Notes: a model not told the origin generated them from the letters alone. DNA of 64,000 nucleotides from Pectobacterium sp. PL152 (GCA_021907015.1 CP091064.1:4526001-4590000); one strand, 5' to 3'. Counted from the first letter of the stretch, positions 1 to 11,591 are shown. A program made the numbers and translations.

Positions 1-1594
1 TGCCCCTGATGCTTAACGATTTCCGCGATGAGCGAATCAATCGCGGATCGCTGACGCCGGAAGTATTGTAGGTTGAGTCGATATACTGCGAGCTCCAGCG
101 CATTTGCAGACTGTCATCGGGGTAGATGAACGCAGGGTACACCGTTGCCGTCATATCTAAATCGCGCTTGCGCAGGCGGCTGTTGAACTGGGTGCTGTCG
201 ATGTTACGCACGTTCATGGTGATACCGAGTTTTTCAGGCTCTGTTGAAAAGGCAGGACATACTGTGAGTTACCGGCGCTTGGCAACAGCAGTTCAAACGT
301 AAATGGCTGTCCGGTTTTGCTATTGACCAGCTGTTGATCTTTCAATTCCCAACCGGCTTCTTCCAACAGTTTGAGTGCCTTAAGCCAGTTTTGTCGATCA
401 TAGCCGCTGCCGTCGGAAGAGGGCGGTTGATAGCTGGGGCCAAAGACCTCGGCGGGTATCTTGTCTTTCAGCGGCGTCAGCCAAGCCAATTCTTCTGCGC
501 TGGGTTCGCCTTTAGCGGCATACTCGGTGTTTTGGAAATAGCTGTTGGTACGCTGATAGGCGTTGTAATACAGCGCCTTGTTCATCCAGTTAAAGTCAAA
601 GGCCAGCGCTAGCGCCTGACGCACGCGTCGATCCTGAAAGAGTGGGCGCTGGGTATTGAATACCAGCCAGCGCGTAGACTGGGCGGATTGATTGATCTGA
701 TCTTGTTTGATGATATAGCCGCGTGCAAAGTTGCCGCCCTGATATTGGGTCGCCCAGTTTTTGGTGAACCTTCCTCACGCAGGTCGAAAGCGCCGGCTTT
801 AAACGCCTCCAGCGCGACACTGTCATCCATATAGTAGTCGTAGCGAATTTTATCGAAATTGTATTGGCCTTTATTGACCGGCAGATCGGCACCCCAATAG
901 TCTTTCACGCGAGAATAGGTGACATATTGTCCGGTACGATAGGCGGTGATGCGGTAAGGCCCACTGGCCGGTGGCGGATACGCTAGCGGTTCGTTGAATT
1001 TATGATTCTTCCAGAATTTCTCCGGCATGATGGGGAGTGTCATCAGGCTGAACATGCGGTTTTTGTCGGAGACAGGAAAATCGAAACGTACAGTTAGCGG
1101 TGCAACGACCTTGGCGGTGACATCTTTAAAATAGATGCGGAACTGCGGCACGCCCTGCGTCATGAACATATTGTAGGTGAACGCGACGTCGGCGGCGGTA
1201 ATCGGTGACCCGTCATGAAAGCGGGCGTTGGGATTCATTTCGATTTCAATCCAGCGGAAATCCGCTGAATGGCGTGTTGTCAGGGCAACCAGTGGGTAAT
1301 AACTACCGGGCTCGTCATCGGAAGAAACAAAGAGCGAATCATAGAGCCGTTCAGTTCGTGCAGCGGCCACGCCACGTAGCGCGTAACGGTTGAAGTTGTC
1401 AAAGGTCCCCAGTGCGCTGAGGGTGATGCTGCCGCCTTTGGGCGCATCAGGATTGACGTAATCAAAATGACTGAAATTTCCGGCATATTTGGGCTCGCCC
1501 AAAGGGCAAAGCTGGCGCTGTTTTCAATCGTTTCGGCATGCAGCCCAAAATGGGTCGTGCAAAGCAATACGGCAGCGATAACGCGTTTTAACAT
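1..1594 (-). CDS. yejA: YejA, periplasmic binding protein of an oligopeptide/microcin C ABC importer (partial, frameshifted)
   Basis: The protein binds peptides in the periplasm for the YejABEF importer, which in E. coli also takes up microcin C. A signal peptide (MLKRVIAAVLLCTTHFGLHA) is followed by a family 5 extracellular solute-binding domain with FSHFDYVNPDAPKGG and, later, QALALAFDFNWMNKALYYN. The start at 1594 is the only one with a signal peptide. The C-terminus lies beyond the left edge. The frame breaks near 1500, 765 and 237; each is explained by one missing base, the last two in runs of C/A or A. Identity comes from the family and from position: in E. coli yejA lies beyond mepS and rtn. 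The rtn gene is missing here. I read the breaks as sequence errors rather than a real pseudogene. Confidence 0.88.
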
Positions 1595-1880
1595 CTGACG
1601 GTAATCTCCTGCGAGCGGGCGTTATCCGGTTGGGGAGCGTCTGATGCAGACGTGCCATACCGTAACGTCAACAATGCCGATTTCCTCGGCATAAAGTTCT
1701 TGAAATAATTAACATTCCCATCGGGAAGCTGCGTGTTTTCTTTTTATCATGAAATCAGGTGATAAACCTACCTTAATCACGGCCTGTTAATGTTTCAGGT
1801 TGTTCAGTTAGTCATATTTTGCGCGGTGCACCGCAGAAGGGGGATGTGCGGTAGGATTCGGGTGAAAAGCAGGCATAAAA

Positions 1881-1956
1881 AAATTTCTGGGAGAAATTTT
1901 TAACGTTGCGTAGCAACGGCCCGTAGGGTGATGGACATCTTTGTCCATCATAAAAA
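1881..1956. repeat. Three-hairpin intergenic repeat, copy A
   Basis: Three adjacent stem-loops lie between yejA and mepS: AAATTTC/GAAATTT (1881-1899), CGTTGC-GTA-GCAACG (1904-1918) and GATGGACA/TGTCCATC (1930-1949), followed by a run of A. The same layout and the shared core AACGTTGNGT(C)AGCAACGGC recur near 58.27 kb, and a diverged version lies near 11.4 kb. The remainder of the 465-base yejA-mepS gap shows nothing coding. Confidence 0.7.
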
Positions 1957-1980
1957 ACGCCGCTTGTTATAAGCGGCGTT
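1952..1980 (-). terminator. Rho-independent terminator of mepS
   Basis: Read on the minus strand, a stem AACGCCGCTT/AAGCGGCGTT with a five-base loop is followed by a run of six T. It lies about 80 bases after the mepS stop codon and directly abuts repeat copy A. Confidence 0.8.
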
Positions 1981-2059
1981 GATGTCGTCTCGTTTCGTTG
2001 GCTAACAGCAAGGTTCTTCTACTAGCAAAGCAATATCACAGCAAGGGAGCGGATATTGA

Positions 2060-2644
2060 TTAGCTGGTCGTTGTTCCTTTACTCAGAACACGGCGTCCTT
2101 CTTGATAACGCTTATCCCAGTAGTCTTCCGTCATTTTAGAAATAATGACGCCGCTGCTGGTTGACGCGTGGACGAACTGATCGTTGCCGAGGTAAATACC
2201 AACGTGACGTCCGGTTGAACCCGCACGGAACAGAACAAGATCGCCAACGCGCAGTTTGTTGCGCTGAATTTTCTGGCCCATCTCTTGCTGTTCATAGGTT
2301 GAACGCGGTAAATCCATACCAAACTGTTCGCGGAATGTGCGCTGAACGAAAGCTGAGCAATCAATGCCACGGCGACTATCACCACCTAAGCGGTAACGAA
2401 CACCTTTCCAGCTGGCATATTGGTTGAGTAATTTGGACTTAATGTCCACGTTACGCACTAATGCTTCAAATTCATCCTGAGAGGCTTGCAGTAAAAGACC
2501 ATCTTTATCATTAACTGCATGCATATCAGTTTGAGCTTTATGGTTGTATGCACTGTTACTTCCACATGCGGAGAGCATCATTGCTACCGCGACGGCAGGC
2601 ACTGCCCGCCAGATATATCTCAGAATCGGTTGAGACTTGACCAT
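2060..2644 (-). CDS. mepS: MepS (Spr), murein DD-endopeptidase lipoprotein
   Basis: This outer-membrane lipoprotein cleaves D-Ala-mDAP crosslinks to let new peptidoglycan strands in during growth. The 194-residue protein begins with a lipoprotein signal ending in LSAC (lipidated Cys27). An NlpC/P60 domain follows, with the expected triad: Cys96 in RRGIDCSAF, His147 in GRHVGIYLG and His159 in FVHAS. Length and motifs match E. coli MepS, and the frame is intact. Its neighbour lpxT is also adjacent in E. coli. Steady-state levels in E. coli are controlled by NlpI-Prc proteolysis; nothing in the sequence speaks to that here. Confidence 0.96.
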   Translation of the reverse strand: MVKSQPILRYIWRAVPAVAVAMMLSACGSNSAYNHKAQTDMHAVNDKDGLLLQASQDEFEALVRNVDIKSKLLNQYASWKGVRYRLGGDSRRGIDCSAFVQRTFREQFGMDLPRSTYEQQEMGQKIQRNKLRVGDLVLFRAGSTGRHVGIYLGNDQFVHASTSSGVIISKMTEDYWDKRYQEGRRVLSKGTTTS

Positions 2645-2954
2645 TATTGTTATGTTCCCTTGCTGTCCTTAACGATAAATATCGCTATGTAGTATCCCCA
2701 TTTCACTGGGGCATAAATGCCAAACGAAAACGAGACTCAGACTAAAACAGAGTTTCTTCTTAGCCAAACACTCATCGGCGAAAATGTGTCGGAATGCACA
2801 TTATTTCTCTTGCCGCTGCTAGTTCAGTATGCGCTAAAAAGCAAACTTGAACGAGACTACCGCAACAGCAGCAGGATTGCGAGAAGTTTTAACTATTTTA
2901 TTTATAAGATTTAATGATGTGTTCAGCTAAAAATGTCGATGTAAAAATCTGAAA
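2645..2954. other. AT-rich mepS-lpxT intergenic region
   Basis: About 310 bases that should carry the mepS promoter and 5' leader. The only open frame, on the plus strand at 2717-2914, has no ribosome binding site, no recognisable domain and unusual composition. I see no RNA gene or repeat here. Confidence 0.5.
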
Positions 2955-3676
2955 TCATAGGGATTTATACTGTCGATTTTTAGGTAATCGCCGGTTTAAC
3001 AGGGCAATAGCGGCATCGCTTGCTGGCGTTAATAGCCACCAGCTCAGGCCAACCAGAACCACTGAGAGCGAACCGACTGCAATATCGGTAAACCAATGTG
3101 CGCCAATCATGATTCGAGGTAATGAAAAATCACCATGATGACCAGACCGATGGCGAAAGCGGTACGGGTGAAATAGCGCAGCATAAAAGCGGCAAAGATC
3201 ATCAGCATCATGCCGTGGTCGCCAGGGAAGCTGTCGGATGAAGCATCTTTGGTCGGAATACCGGTTAAGTCTGAAACGCGGTTGACGTCGCTAAAATAGA
3301 GCGTCGGGCTGGCGTGTTGCACAGGTAATAAATGTCCTGCCTGATTCAGCGCCACCGCAGTGAGCAGCATGACAAATCCGATGATTAATAAACGGCGGCG
3401 TTCTGCGGGCGTGGCTTTCAGATAAAACGACAGATACAGCAGGCCCATCGCAATGAGCGCACAGCCGTCAAAGGCGCGATTGTTAGTAATGGCAACCAGA
3501 TGTAAAAACGCCGGACTATCGACTAAGAGACGGTTGAAATAGAAAAAGATATGGCTGTCGAGCGTGAGCCAAAAACCATGATTTTCCAGCAGATACCAGG
3601 ATAAAAACAGACCCATGCCCAAGACATTGAGCGCTAAAATAGAAGAAAGACGAGCAAAAGACATAAGGTAAAGCAT
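2955..3676 (-). CDS. lpxT: LpxT, lipid A 1-phosphate phosphotransferase (frameshifted)
   Basis: An inner-membrane PAP2-family enzyme that moves a phosphate from undecaprenyl pyrophosphate to lipid A, giving the 1-diphosphate form and recycling the carrier. Several membrane segments flank the PAP2 motifs: SFPGDHGMM and, after the break, RIMIGAHWFTDIAVG with the conserved His and Asp. The frame breaks near 3126 where one T is missing from a T run. Restoring it gives a 240-residue protein (E. coli 237) ending at 2955. Order yeiR-lpxT-mepS is as in E. coli. Confidence 0.9.
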
Positions 3677-3701
3677 CCAAATAAAGACGAAAAACTCCAG
3701 C

Positions 3702-4701
3702 TTACTCCGCGTTAGTTAAACGAACCTTTAACAGCGAGGCTTGTAACGTATTCCATTCTGCCGGTGTTTCATTGATGATTTCGATACGGCTATCAATCGG
3801 TGCCGTTGATCGGGTTTCTATATGCAGATCGTGTCCCTGACGGTTCACGACGAGCGTTCCTTCCTTTATACGCATCACCCTTTAACCCGACTCACGGGAG
3901 AAAGACGAACCCAGTCCAGCAGGGCAGCGGTATCAAAAACGGTTTCAGGTGCGAATATCCAGCCACAGGCGTGGTAGCCCTGTCCCTGATTGAGCGAACG
4001 TCGCCAGGATTGCCCACCCGGTAATTGCAGCGCGGCCAGGCCATTTTTTGGCTGATGCGCATGGTGATGTGCACCATCTGGAAGTTCGCGTATACGTTCT
4101 TGCGATGAAGGGGGCGCGGTTGGTCGAGCAACTGCCAGTCAATATTTCCCTGACTAGCCTCGATAATTTGTCGACCATCGCCGCTTGCCTGCTGCCACTG
4201 CTGCAAGGCCGCGAGATCGTCGGCGGTATAAGTATCACGCTTGTTAGCGATAATCATATCCGCGGCGGCAAGCTGATCGCGGAAGTTCTCATTTTCCGTG
4301 TAGCGCCTTTCACTTAACTGGCGAGCATCCAGCAGACACAGCGTCGCCTGTAATGTCAGCCAGGGCTGATAGATATCACTTGTCAGCAAGGAGAGAATTT
4401 GTTTCGGGTGGCCGAGCCCCGTAGGTTCGATGAGTAGACGGTGGGGTTTCTTCTGTTGCAGCAGCATATTCAGGCCAACCTGCATAGGTAGACCGTTCAC
4501 GCAGCACATACAGCCGCCGGGAATCTCTTTCAACACCGCGCCGCTGTCTGCCAGTAGCGCACCGTCAATACCCACTTCGCCGAATTCATTGACCAGGACC
4601 GCCCAGACTTCGCCTTCAGGCTTTTGCGACAGCAGATGACGAATCGTGGTGGTTTTTCCACTACCGAGAAACCCTGTGATCAAATTGACTTTCGTTAGCA
4701 T
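3702..4701 (-). CDS. yeiR: YeiR, zinc-binding COG0523 GTPase (frameshifted)
   Basis: A G3E-family P-loop GTPase of the kind implicated in metal delivery. Residues near the N-terminus carry GFLGSGKTT (Walker A). The metal-binding GGCMCCVNG follows, then NKRD for guanine specificity. Two breaks interrupt it: near 4080, before a DGAHHHAHQ histidine patch, and near 3881 in a G run after VSRVKG. The repaired protein is about 333 residues (E. coli 328) and ends LLKVRLTNAE. Family and synteny are clear; the exact metal client is not known from sequence. The start at 4701 gives the standard MLTKVNLITGFLGSGKT opening. Confidence 0.9.
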
Positions 4702-4788
4702 GGCAGGCTCCTATGCGTGTGGGAGGTTTACGTGTGCCGGATAGATCATCCGGCGACAAGTATTGTGCGGGAAGCACAATGTAGAATG

Positions 4789-5361
4789 TTAGTCTGCGCG
4801 ACCCATATAGCGGCGTTCTGGAATGTGAATACGGATTTTTTCACCCGCGCTCAGATATTCTGGCACCGGAATGGTCAGCCCTGTGCTCATGGTGGCCGGT
4901 TTGTTGCGCGCACTGGCGGAGGCGCCTTTAATGCCCGGTGCCGTATCAATGATTTCCAGGTCTACCGTTTGTGGCAGTTCCAGCGCGATGATCTGGCCGT
5001 CCCAGCTCAATACCTGAATTCCCGGCATGCCGCCTTCAGGGATAAACAGCAGCTCTTCTTCTATTTGATCTTTTTTGAAGAGGTAAGGGGTGTAATCCTC
5101 ATCATCCATAAAGACGTATTCGTCGCCATCGATATAAGAGAAGGTGACCGTGCGGCGTGTCAGCGTGATGGTGTCGAGAATATCATCGCCTTTAAAACGT
5201 TCTTCCACTTTCAGCCCGGTACGTACGTCAGAAAAACGCATCTTGTATAGCGTGCTGGCACCACGGGCGCTGGGGCTTTGGACATCGATATCCTTTACCA
5301 GCAATAACTTGTCGTTATAGTTAACGACCATACCACGTTTAATCTCGTTCGCTCTTGCCAT
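4789..5361 (-). CDS. efpL: EfpL (YeiP), elongation factor P-like protein
   Basis: A paralogue of elongation factor P that binds stalled ribosomes between the P and E sites and helps form difficult peptide bonds. The 190-residue protein has the three-domain EF-P layout. The loop that reaches the peptidyl-transferase centre is SPSARGAST, with Arg33 at the tip where EF-P would carry its modified lysine. The C-terminal signature [15 protein letters not shown] is present. Length and frame are as in E. coli YeiP. yeiR lies downstream on the same strand, 87 bases away. Confidence 0.95.
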   Translation of the reverse strand: MARANEIKRGMVVNYNDKLLLVKDIDVQSPSARGASTLYKMRFSDVRTGLKVEERFKGDDILDTITLTRRTVTFSYIDGDEYVFMDDEDYTPYLFKKDQIEEELLFIPEGGMPGIQVLSWDGQIIALELPQTVDLEIIDTAPGIKGASASARNKPATMSTGLTIPVPEYLSAGEKIRIHIPERRYMGRAD

Positions 5362-5433
5362 AAAAATTACCTGCTATAAGGAGTGTGATTTTTGTGGCGA
5401 CACGTTACTCGCGCCGAAGAGTTCAGGCAAGTG

Positions 5434-5558
<125 letters not shown>

Positions 5559-5646
5559 AAGATGAAGGGAGCTGATATTGGTTTTTGCTGTGGGACTGCT
5601 ATCGTGGCGTTCTCTATCTTTTGTCAGCCCACCGGAGAGTTTGCTG

Positions 5647-5901
5647 ATGGACTGTCGCTCCCATTGCGGTGCCTGTTGTACCGCGCCATCGATTTCAACC
5701 CCTATGCCGGGGTTGCCGCATGGCAAGCCCGCTAATACGCCCTGTATTCATCTTGATGACGCGATGCGCTGCGGATTATTTCATTCACCGCTGCGGCCCG
5801 CCGTTTGTGCTGGGCTACAGCCCCGCGCAGATATGTGTTTCAGCCATCGGGACGAGGCGATGGTTTACCTGCTTAAACTGGAAGCTGACACGGCGCCTTA
5901 A
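5647..5901 (+). CDS. yeiW: YeiW, small cysteine-cluster protein (YkgJ family)
   Basis: An 84-residue protein, the same length as E. coli YeiW. It starts [17 protein letters not shown] and carries the CxxxCGxCC cluster typical of the zinc- or iron-chelating YkgJ family, with further cysteines at PCIHL, RCGLF and DMCFS. The open frame extends upstream to 5578, but the ATG at 5647 matches the family start and follows a GAGAG-type ribosome binding site. Function is unknown. It converges on setB with a 10-base gap and keeps the E. coli gene order. Confidence 0.88.
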   Translation: MDCRSHCGACCTAPSISTPMPGLPHGKPANTPCIHLDDAMRCGLFHSPLRPAVCAGLQPRADMCFSHRDEAMVYLLKLEADTAP

Positions 5902-5911
5902 CGTACGACGA

Positions 5912-7089
5912 TCAGGCGTCCTTGATACGCCACATACAATAGATGGAACCGACAATCATCAGCAGCGCGAAGAAGAAGACCGCGTGATAGTTCCAGATTT
6001 CAGCAACGATCCCAGCCAGTGAACCAGAGATGATCCAGCCAACGCGCGTAGTATTGGTAAACAGCGTGGTGGCGGCACCCGCTTGCCCAGGCATCAAATC
6101 CTGGAAATAAAGCATGCCGATTCCGGCCAGAATACCAATGAAAATGGCATTCAGCACTTGTAACACCAGCAGGGCTATTTCCCCGTCGAGAACCAGCAAA
6201 CCGCCGAAAAACAGCAGCCCGGAGGCCACGGCAAGCCGCATCAGGAAACGTTTCCCGAAGCGTTTAGCGACGTAACCGGCAATCAGCATGACCGGAATTT
6301 CCAGCCCGGCAGCCACACCCATCATGATCCCCGCCAGCTTCTCCGGCAGATGCAGTTCATGCACCAGATACAGCGGCATATTAATGAGGTAAATGCCGTT
6401 GCAGGTCCACATTAAGGTACAGGCAACGAACAGCAAGAGCGTGTCCCGGCGATTACGACGTGGCGATTCCAGTGTCGAGGTGGTCTTTTCCACGGCTTTG
6501 GGCATGGAAGGCAGGAAAAATTTGACCAGAATACCGCACAAGATAAAGACGACCGCAGCGGTCAGATACATCGTCGTGAAGCCGAATCCCAGCGCCAGCG
6601 CAAAAGCGATAGGGGGCCAACAACCCAGGCGAGAGAAATCTGGGCGCGGAGGATGGAGCTGAACATCGCCGCTTCTCGGCCGGTTTTGTCCGCGTGCTCT
6701 CGGGCCAGCGCAAAGAGCTGTGGGTTTGCCGTTGAGCCAAAGCTGCTCAGCAGAACGCCGATAAAAAGCAGAATAAAGTAGTTACGATTCCAGGCAAACA
6801 GTATGCAGGCCAGCGCACCCAGTAGGCAGCAGACGAAGATCAGCGATTTGCGATCGCCCTGGCGGTCTGAGCGCGTGGCCAGCATTTGACTGACGATAAT
6901 GCCGATAACCGCACTGCCGGTATAAAACATCCCCACGAGGAAAGGACGAGCCTGCACTTCGCTGGAAAGGAAGAGGCTGAGCGTAGGAAGCTGCAGGGCT
7001 CCAGCCGTACCGGTCAGAAAGGCAATAACCAAGAATGCTGACGATGTCAGGTCAAGCGGGCGTCGTGTTGTGTTTGCTGGAGTGAACAT
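5912..7089 (-). CDS. setB: SetB-type sugar efflux transporter (frameshifted)
   Basis: A major-facilitator-superfamily exporter of sugars such as lactose, glucose or analogues. Twelve hydrophobic segments are spread over about 392 residues (E. coli SetB 393), with the loop motif ATRSDRQGDRKS after helix 2. The frame breaks near 6613, where one C is missing from a C run after WVVGP; the other frame continues IAFALALGFGF. It is divergent from fruBKA, as in E. coli, so it may share that promoter region. SetB and SetA cannot be told apart with certainty by sequence alone; context favours SetB. Confidence 0.87.
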
Positions 7090-7320
7090 AAATTGATAGC
7101 GCTTGGAAAATAGGCAGAGGCTGTCGAGCGCGACAGTCTACTCGGGTTTATAATGAAACAGAAATCTTGTTTCATTATTTTTCGTCAGCACGGCTTCAGC
7201 CTTTTGCGGATTTTTGTTGGCGGGCAGCGCATCATCCACGTTAAAATGTGCGTGATGTCAAAATTCTGTTACGTCAGCAGCGTAGAAAGCTTGCATAAAT
7301 GACGTAATAGAATGAGACTT

Positions 7321-7335
7321 TTGAAACGTTTCAGC
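7321..7335. promoter_or_regulatory. Probable Cra (FruR) operator 1 of fruBKA
   Basis: TTGAAACGTTTCAGC has the TGAAACGTTTCA core of the Cra consensus. It lies about 90 bases upstream of fruB, where E. coli fruBKA also carries Cra sites. Cra represses this operon and releases DNA on binding fructose 1-phosphate. Confidence 0.75.
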
Positions 7336-7386
7336 GGAAGTTTTTTTGAAACGCCCTAACAATCGACACATTTTTTTCTCATAAAA

Positions 7387-7402
7387 GCTGAAACGATTCA
7401 AC
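7387..7402. promoter_or_regulatory. Probable Cra (FruR) operator 2 of fruBKA
   Basis: GCTGAAACGATTCAAC matches the Cra consensus closely and ends 21 bases before the fruB ATG, just upstream of the AGAGGAGA ribosome binding site. With operator 1 it forms the tandem arrangement known from E. coli. Confidence 0.78.
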
Positions 7403-7423
7403 TTTCAGCAAGAGAGGAGAGCC

Positions 7424-8557
7424 ATGTTCCAGTTGTCACAGCAAGATATTCATTTGGGCGCAGCGGCCAGTAATAAGCAGGAAGCTATCCAGCTTGTTGC
7501 TTCAGCACTGACCGATGCCGGGTGCGTTAACGCAGGGTATGTCGACGGCATGCTCCAGCGCGAACAGCAAACATCCACCTATTTGGGAAGCGGCATTGCT
7601 ATCCCTCACGGCACCACCGATACCCGCGATCTGGTATTGAAGACCGGGGTTCAAGTATTTCAATTTCCTCAGGGTATCGCCTGGGGTGAAGATCAAACCG
7701 CCTACGTGGTGTTGGGGATTGCAGCACGCTCTGATGAACACCTTGCGCTGCTGCGTCAGCTGACTCACGTCCTGAGCGACGATCGCGTAGCAGCACGTTT
7801 GGCAAGCACCACATCAGCAGAGGAACTGCGTAGCCTGCTGATGGGCGAGCAACAGCTGGCAGAATTCCGCTTTGACACCTCGCTGATTGCGCTGGATGTG
7901 GCGACCGATAACCTGCTGACACTTCAGGCGCTGAATGCCGGTCGTCTTCAGCAGGTCGGTGCAGCAGACGCCAGCTTCGTCAGCACCGCTGTCAGTAACA
8001 AGCCGCTGAATCTGGGACAAGGTGTATGGTTCAGCGATAGCGCTGTCGGTAACCTCAGCAGCGCGGCAGCAGTCGCTCGTCCAGCGACGCCTTTCAGCGT
8101 TGACGGTGAAAACGTGGCGTTATTGGTCACGGTAGCTGCGGCTGACGATCAGGCTTTTGCGCCGATCGATTACCTGAGTAACCTGCTGATTGCACAAAAA
8201 GCAGAACGTTTGTTGACGGCTGACGCACCGACGCTGCTGGCTCTCTTGACCAGCGATGTACCGGAAGAAAGTGAAGTGCTGACGGCAGAATTTACCATTC
8301 GTAACGAACACGGCCTGCACGCGCGTCCGGGCACCATGCTGGTGAATGTGATCAAACAGTTCACCAGTGAGATTACGGTGACTAATCTGGATGGCACAGG
8401 CAAACCGGCAAATGGCCGCAGCCTGATGAAAGTCGTCGCGCTGGGCGTGAAAAAAGGTCACAAACTGCGCTTCACCGCCAGCGGTAGCGATGCAGAACAA
8501 GCACTGGCTGCTATTGGCGACGCGATTATATCCGGTTTGGGCGCGGGGGCAGCATGA
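7424..8557 (+). CDS. fruB: FruB, fructose PTS diphosphoryl transfer protein (EIIA-HPr)
   Basis: This cytoplasmic protein passes phosphate from enzyme I to the fructose permease. The N-terminal EIIA domain has GIAIPHGT with phosphorylated His62. A central spacer follows, and the C-terminal HPr domain carries [10 protein letters not shown]. Length is 377 residues (E. coli 376), frame intact. A strong AGAGGAGA ribosome binding site precedes the ATG. The stop overlaps the fruK start by four bases (ATGA), so the two are translationally coupled. Regulated by Cra through the two upstream operators. Confidence 0.97.
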   Translation: MFQLSQQDIHLGAAASNKQEAIQLVASALTDAGCVNAGYVDGMLQREQQTSTYLGSGIAIPHGTTDTRDLVLKTGVQVFQFPQGIAWGEDQTAYVVLGIAARSDEHLALLRQLTHVLSDDRVAARLASTTSAEELRSLLMGEQQLAEFRFDTSLIALDVATDNLLTLQALNAGRLQQVGAADASFVSTAVSNKPLNLGQGVWFSDSAVGNLSSAAAVARPATPFSVDGENVALLVTVAAADDQAFAPIDYLSNLLIAQKAERLLTADAPTLLALLTSDVPEESEVLTAEFTIRNEHGLHARPGTMLVNVIKQFTSEITVTNLDGTGKPANGRSLMKVVALGVKKGHKLRFTASGSDAEQALAAIGDAIISGLGAGAA

Positions 8558-9492
8558 GCAGGAGAGTAGCCACAATCACCCTGAATCCAGCTTATGACCT
8601 GGTTGGCTATTGCCCGGAAGTTGAGAAAGGCGAAGTCAATCTGGTTCAGACAGCGGGTCTGCACGCCGCAGGCAAAGGCATTAACGTTGCCAAGGTGCTG
8701 AAAGATCTCGGGATTGATGTCACGGTAGGTGGCTTTCTGGGCAAAGACAATCAGGATGGTTTTCAGCAACTGTTCAGCGAACTGGGCATTGCTAACCGTT
8801 TCCAGGTTGTTCCAGGACGTACGCGCATTAACGTCAAATTAACCGAAAAAGATGGCGACGTAACTGACTTCAACTTTTCCGGTTTTGAAGTGACACAGCA
8901 AGACTGGCAGCGTTTCGTCAATGATTCGCTGAGCTGGCTGGGGCAATTCGATATGGTTGCGGTTAGCGGCAGTCTGCCTGCTGGCGTCGATCCTGATGCG
9001 TTTACTGACTGGATGTCTCGTCTGCGTACGCAGTGTCCTTGTATTATTTTCGACAGCAGCCGTGAAGCGCTGGTGGCGGGACTGAAAGCCTCTCCCTGGT
9101 TGGTAAAACCGAACCGCCGGGAGCTGGAAATATGGGCTGGGCGTAAATTACCTACGCTGGCTGATGTGGTGGACGCTGCCCACGCGCTGCGTGAACAGGG
9201 TATCGCGCATGTTGTGATCTCACTGGGCGCGGAAGGCGCACTGTGGGTGAATGCATCCGGCGCGTGGCTGGCGAAACCACCAGCTTGTGATGTGGTAAGT
9301 ACGGTAGGTGCGGGCGACTCCATGGTTGGGGGGTTGATTTATGGCTTATTAATGCGTGAGTCCAGTGAGCACACTCTGCGTTTGGCGACGGCCGTTTCAG
9401 CACTGGCTGTGAGCCAAAGTAATGTTGGTATTACCGATCGTCCTCAGTTGGCCGCGATGATGGCGCGTGTCGACCTGAAACCCTTTAACTGA
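8554..9492 (+). CDS. fruK: FruK, 1-phosphofructokinase
   Basis: Phosphorylates fructose 1-phosphate, the product of FruA uptake, to fructose 1,6-bisphosphate with ATP. The protein is 312 residues, identical in length to E. coli FruK, and is a PfkB-family ribokinase-fold enzyme. Visible motifs are [19 protein letters not shown] near the N-terminus and [16 protein letters not shown] near the C-terminus, with the catalytic Asp in AGDS. Middle gene of fruBKA. Confidence 0.97.
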   Translation: MSRRVATITLNPAYDLVGYCPEVEKGEVNLVQTAGLHAAGKGINVAKVLKDLGIDVTVGGFLGKDNQDGFQQLFSELGIANRFQVVPGRTRINVKLTEKDGDVTDFNFSGFEVTQQDWQRFVNDSLSWLGQFDMVAVSGSLPAGVDPDAFTDWMSRLRTQCPCIIFDSSREALVAGLKASPWLVKPNRRELEIWAGRKLPTLADVVDAAHALREQGIAHVVISLGAEGALWVNASGAWLAKPPACDVVSTVGAGDSMVGGLIYGLLMRESSEHTLRLATAVSALAVSQSNVGITDRPQLAAMMARVDLKPFN

Positions 9493-9510
9493 TACAGCAG
9501 GAGATAAACA

Positions 9511-11200
9511 ATGAAAACGCTGCTGATTTTGGATAAATCACTGGGCCTGGCGAGAAGCCAACTGGTGAAGAACCTACTCGGCGCTGCCGCTGCGAAAGCA
9601 GGGGTGACGTTTACAGAACAGGCTAACGACGCTGAACTGGCAATCGTTCTGGGCGCATCCGCTGCGGCGGACAGCGCACTGAATGGCAAGCAGGTTTATG
9701 TCGGTGACATTGAGCTAGCTGTTTCGCAGCCGGAAGTCTTTTGGCGAAGGCACAGGCTGAAGCAACGACGTATCAGGCCGTCGCGTCAGCTTCCGTTCAG
9801 CAACCTACCACGGCCAAGCGCATTGTTGCCGTAACGGCGTGTCCGACTGGCGTCGCGCACACGTTTATGGCCGCAGAAGCGATTGAAAGCGAAGCGAAAA
9901 AACGCGGCTGGTGGGTTAAAGTGGAAACGCGTGGCTCCGTTGGTGCGGGCAATGCGATTACCCCGGAAGAAGTGGAGCAGGCCGATCTGGTGATCGTCGC
10001 TGCGGATATTGAAGTCGATCTGGCGAAGTTTGCTGGTAAGAAGATGTATCGCACTTCCACAGGGCTGGCACTGAAGAAGACGGCGCAGGAGTTAGATAAA
10101 GCGCAGGCTGAAGCGAAAGTGTATCAGCCGTCTGGACAAGCCAGTGCGTCCAGCGCGAGCGAATCTGCTCAGAAAGGCGGGGCTGGCCCGTATCGTCACC
10201 TGCTGACCGGCGTATCCTACATGCTGCCAATGGTGGTGGCAGGCGGTCTGTGTATCGCCCTGTCGTTTGTCTTTGGTATTGAAGCCTTTAAACAAGAAGG
10301 TACGTTGGCTGCGGCACTGATGAAGATCGGTGGCGGTTCTGCCTTCGCGCTGATGGTGCCAGTGCTGGCAGGCTATATCGCTTTCTCCATTGCGGATCGT
10401 CCGGGCTTAACGCCGGGTCTGGTTGGCGGGATGTTAGCGGTGAGTACAGGTGCGGGCTTCCTCGGTGGGATCATCGCAGGTTTCCTGGCCGGTTATGTTG
10501 CCAAAGCGATCAACAATAAGCTGATTCTGCCGCAAAGTCTGACGGCGCTAAAACCGATTCTGATTATTCCGTTGTTCGCGACGCTGATCACCGGTCTTAT
10601 CATGATTTATGTCGTCGGTACGCCGGTGGCGAAAATCCTGACTGGCCTGACAGGCTGGCTGCAATCCATGGGCACGGCAAATGCGGTAATTCTGGGTGCG
10701 ATCCTGGGTGCGATGATGTGTACGGATATGGGCGGCCCGGTTAATAAGGTGGCTTACGTCTTCGGTACAACCTTACTCAGTAGTCAGATTTATGCGCCAA
10801 TGGCGGCGGTGATGGCAGCAGGTATGGTGCCACCGCTGGCGATGGGACTGGCGACCGTGCTGGCAAGTAAGAAATTTAATCCGACCGAGCGTGAAGGGGG
10901 TAAAGCGGCATTTGTACTGGGCCTGTGCTTTATTTCCGAAGGGCGATTCCTTACGCCGCGCGTGATCCAATGCGCGTTCTGCCTTGCTGTATTATCGGTG
11001 GTGCACTGACCGGTGCGTTGTCGATGGCGGTAGGCGCTAAGCTGATGGCACCACACGGTGGTCTGTTCGTACTGCTGATTCCAGGTGCGATTACCCCGGT
11101 TATCGGCTACCTGTTAGCGATCATTGCGGGAACCGCTGTGGCTGGCGTGCTGTATGCGCTGCTGAAACGCTCTGATGAACAACTGGCGAAAGTCGCGTAA
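9511..11200 (+). CDS. fruA: FruA, fructose-specific PTS EIIB'BC permease (frameshifted)
   Basis: Imports fructose as fructose 1-phosphate through the inner membrane. An N-terminal B' domain leads to the EIIB domain with VTACPTGVAHTFMAAEAIE (phosphorylated Cys about residue 111), then an EIIC membrane domain starting near HLLTGVSYMLPMVVAGG. Two breaks interrupt it: near 9741, where a T is missing from a T run after PEVF, and near 10943, where a G is missing in the GAIPYAARDP region. With both restored the protein is 563 residues, exactly the E. coli length, which argues for sequence errors. Last gene of the operon. Confidence 0.95.
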
Positions 11201-11274
11201 GTCTGATTTTTACGATGCAGGAAACGGCGTCGTGAATAAAACGTAATGCCATAACACAAGGATGTGGATGAGAT

Positions 11275-11308
11275 AGCGCCAGTTGGTATTCACCATCTGG
11301 CGCTTTTT
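11275..11308 (+). terminator. Rho-independent terminator of fruBKA
   Basis: AGCGCCAG pairs with CTGGCGCT around an inner GGT-ATTC-ACC stem-loop, followed by TTTTT. It lies 75 bases after the fruA stop. Confidence 0.85.
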
Positions 11309-11396
11309 ATGGGCTCTATCCCAGACGCAAGAAAAGCGATCTGAGGAACGGAAACGGGGGAATGGGATAGAAGAGTAAAGCGTTTGCGCCAGGGAC

Positions 11397-11470
11397 AAAA
11401 ACGTCAGGAACGTTTTTGAACGTCGCTTGCGACGACCCTGAAAGGGTGAATCTCAGGGATGAGATTCATA
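11397..11470. repeat. Three-hairpin intergenic repeat, copy B
   Basis: Stems AAAAACGT/ACGTTTTT (11397-11417), CGTCGC/GCGACG (11421-11434) and TGAATCTCA/TGAGATTCA (11447-11468) follow one another between fruA and nfo. The order, spacing and CAGGGATG loop match copy C near 58.3 kb, with compensating changes in the stems. The rest of the 391-base gap holds only the fru terminator. Confidence 0.65.
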
Positions 11471-11591
11471 TCTGCGCAATCCGAGCGTACAAGGATGTAT
11501 TCACAGCGTCTTTACGATCTACCCATTATCCCCGTCCAGCACACTCTACTAGCAACGTTAAAAACACACCTGCGCTTGGGATAAAAACTAA

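Noticed and set aside
2717-2914. 65-residue plus-strand ORF upstream of mepS
   Set aside because: No ribosome binding site, no recognisable domain and it occupies the mepS promoter region.
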